This document shows positions 5,167 to 5,454 of a DNA stretch of 5,454 bases, one piece after another (the stretch's first letter is position 1; each line of letters starts with the position of its first letter). The notes under the pieces are model-generated. The model searched no databases. It had not been told where the DNA came from and worked only from the letters and a program-made list of their open reading frames with translations. The stretch is taken from NCBI GenBank assembly GCA_031282125.1, contig JAITEH010000094.1, positions 1-5,454 on the forward strand. Direction: 5' to 3'. This stretch comes from Campylobacteraceae bacterium. GTDB lineage: Bacteria; Campylobacterota; Campylobacteria; Campylobacterales; Campylobacteraceae. The position numbers were made by a program, and so were the translations under genes.

Positions 5167-5454
5167 TTATTTGCTTGTCCCGTTAAGTATCGGTACGAAC
5201 AGGCACTCTTCGACCGTTCGGATTCTGATTTTGCCATCTTTTTTTATAAATTGCGTGATAATCTGTCCGCTTCCATGTTCTATCGGAGCGACGAGTATGC
5301 CGTTGTCAGATAACTGCTCAAATAAAATATCGGGTACTTTTTTGATGGAGGCTGAGAACAGTATCCTGTCGTACGGAGCGTAATCTTTCCACCCTTTTTG
5401 CCCGTCGTCAAATCTTGCATGTATATTGGAAATCCCAAGCATTTTGAAGCATTT
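5167..5454 (-). CDS. pcm: protein-L-isoaspartate O-methyltransferase, C-terminal part
   Basis: Pcm transfers a methyl group from S-adenosylmethionine to abnormal L-isoaspartyl residues, starting repair of aged proteins. Only the last 95 codons are in the window. The frame is open through the right edge (upstream codons read K-C-F-K), so the ATG at 5442 is internal and not the start. Visible family features are HARFDDGQKGW, equivalent to the usual H-x-G-D-G-x-x-G-W segment, APYDRILFSASIKKVPDILF, equivalent to A-P-F/Y-D-x-I-x-x-x-A-x-x-x-x-x-P, the QLSDNGILVAPIEHGSGQII strand-turn region with the usual G-G/N-x-L-V-x-P pattern, and a C-terminal FVPILNG. Typical family members have a Thr/Ala in the segment that here reads FSAS. 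It is on the same strand as the toxin-immunity remnants but separated from them by a gap without genes. Confidence 0.9.
   Translation of the reverse strand, partial: KCFKMLGISNIHARFDDGQKGWKDYAPYDRILFSASIKKVPDILFEQLSDNGILVAPIEHGSGQIITQFIKKDGKIRIRTVEECLFVPILNGTSK

Noticed and set aside
1..5454. Looked for CRISPR arrays, tRNA or rRNA genes, and riboswitches (for example a purine riboswitch before purM).
   Set aside because: No regularly spaced direct repeats, no cloverleaf-like sequences, and the 90-bp gap before purM is too short and lacks conserved riboswitch elements.

Overview
The window looks like chromosomal DNA of a Campylobacterota (epsilonproteobacterial) species, perhaps Sulfurimonas-like. 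The clues are moderate A+T content, a tightly overlapping coaE-dapF pair, and the style of the PurM, CoaE, DapF and Bax-type proteins. The assignment is by protein character and gene order only; no rRNA or other decisive marker is present.

Left part (about 1-1484, minus strand): purM (purine biosynthesis) is followed by a small exported protein of unknown function and then by the first codons of a membrane protein that runs off the window. Spacings of 5 and 19 bp suggest one operon. A 90-bp divergent gap (1485-1574) with overlapping inverted repeats separates it from the plus-strand operon.

Middle part (1575-4025, plus strand): coaE (last step of CoA synthesis), dapF (diaminopimelate epimerase, supplying lysine and the peptidoglycan cross-linking residue) and an exported Bax-type glucosaminidase overlap or nearly abut one another. 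A HicB-type protein follows 42 bp later, with no HicA toxin on either side of it. A good Shine-Dalgarno site moves the glucosaminidase start to 2910 and the HicB start to 3663. Candidate hairpins lie at 4046-4072 and 4107-4140, between the convergent blocks.

Right part (4141-5166, minus strand), the accessory and most interesting part: an AT-rich stretch of two small immunity-like genes, each directly preceded by an open reading frame with no start codon that reads like the C-terminal end of a toxin. In transcription order the layout is toxin tail 1 (5076-4855), immunity-like gene 1 (4850-4638), toxin tail 2 (4644-4567) and immunity-like gene 2 of DUF6984 type (4583-4248). This is the arrangement expected of orphan toxin-tip/immunity modules left behind by polymorphic toxins (CdiA, Rhs or WapA type). 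Neither tail has a start codon, a delivery domain or a secretion signal in the window. A short motif resembling an insertion-sequence end (5123-5140) lies between toxin tail 1 and the next gene, a 3' fragment of pcm (protein-L-isoaspartate O-methyltransferase), which enters from the right edge.
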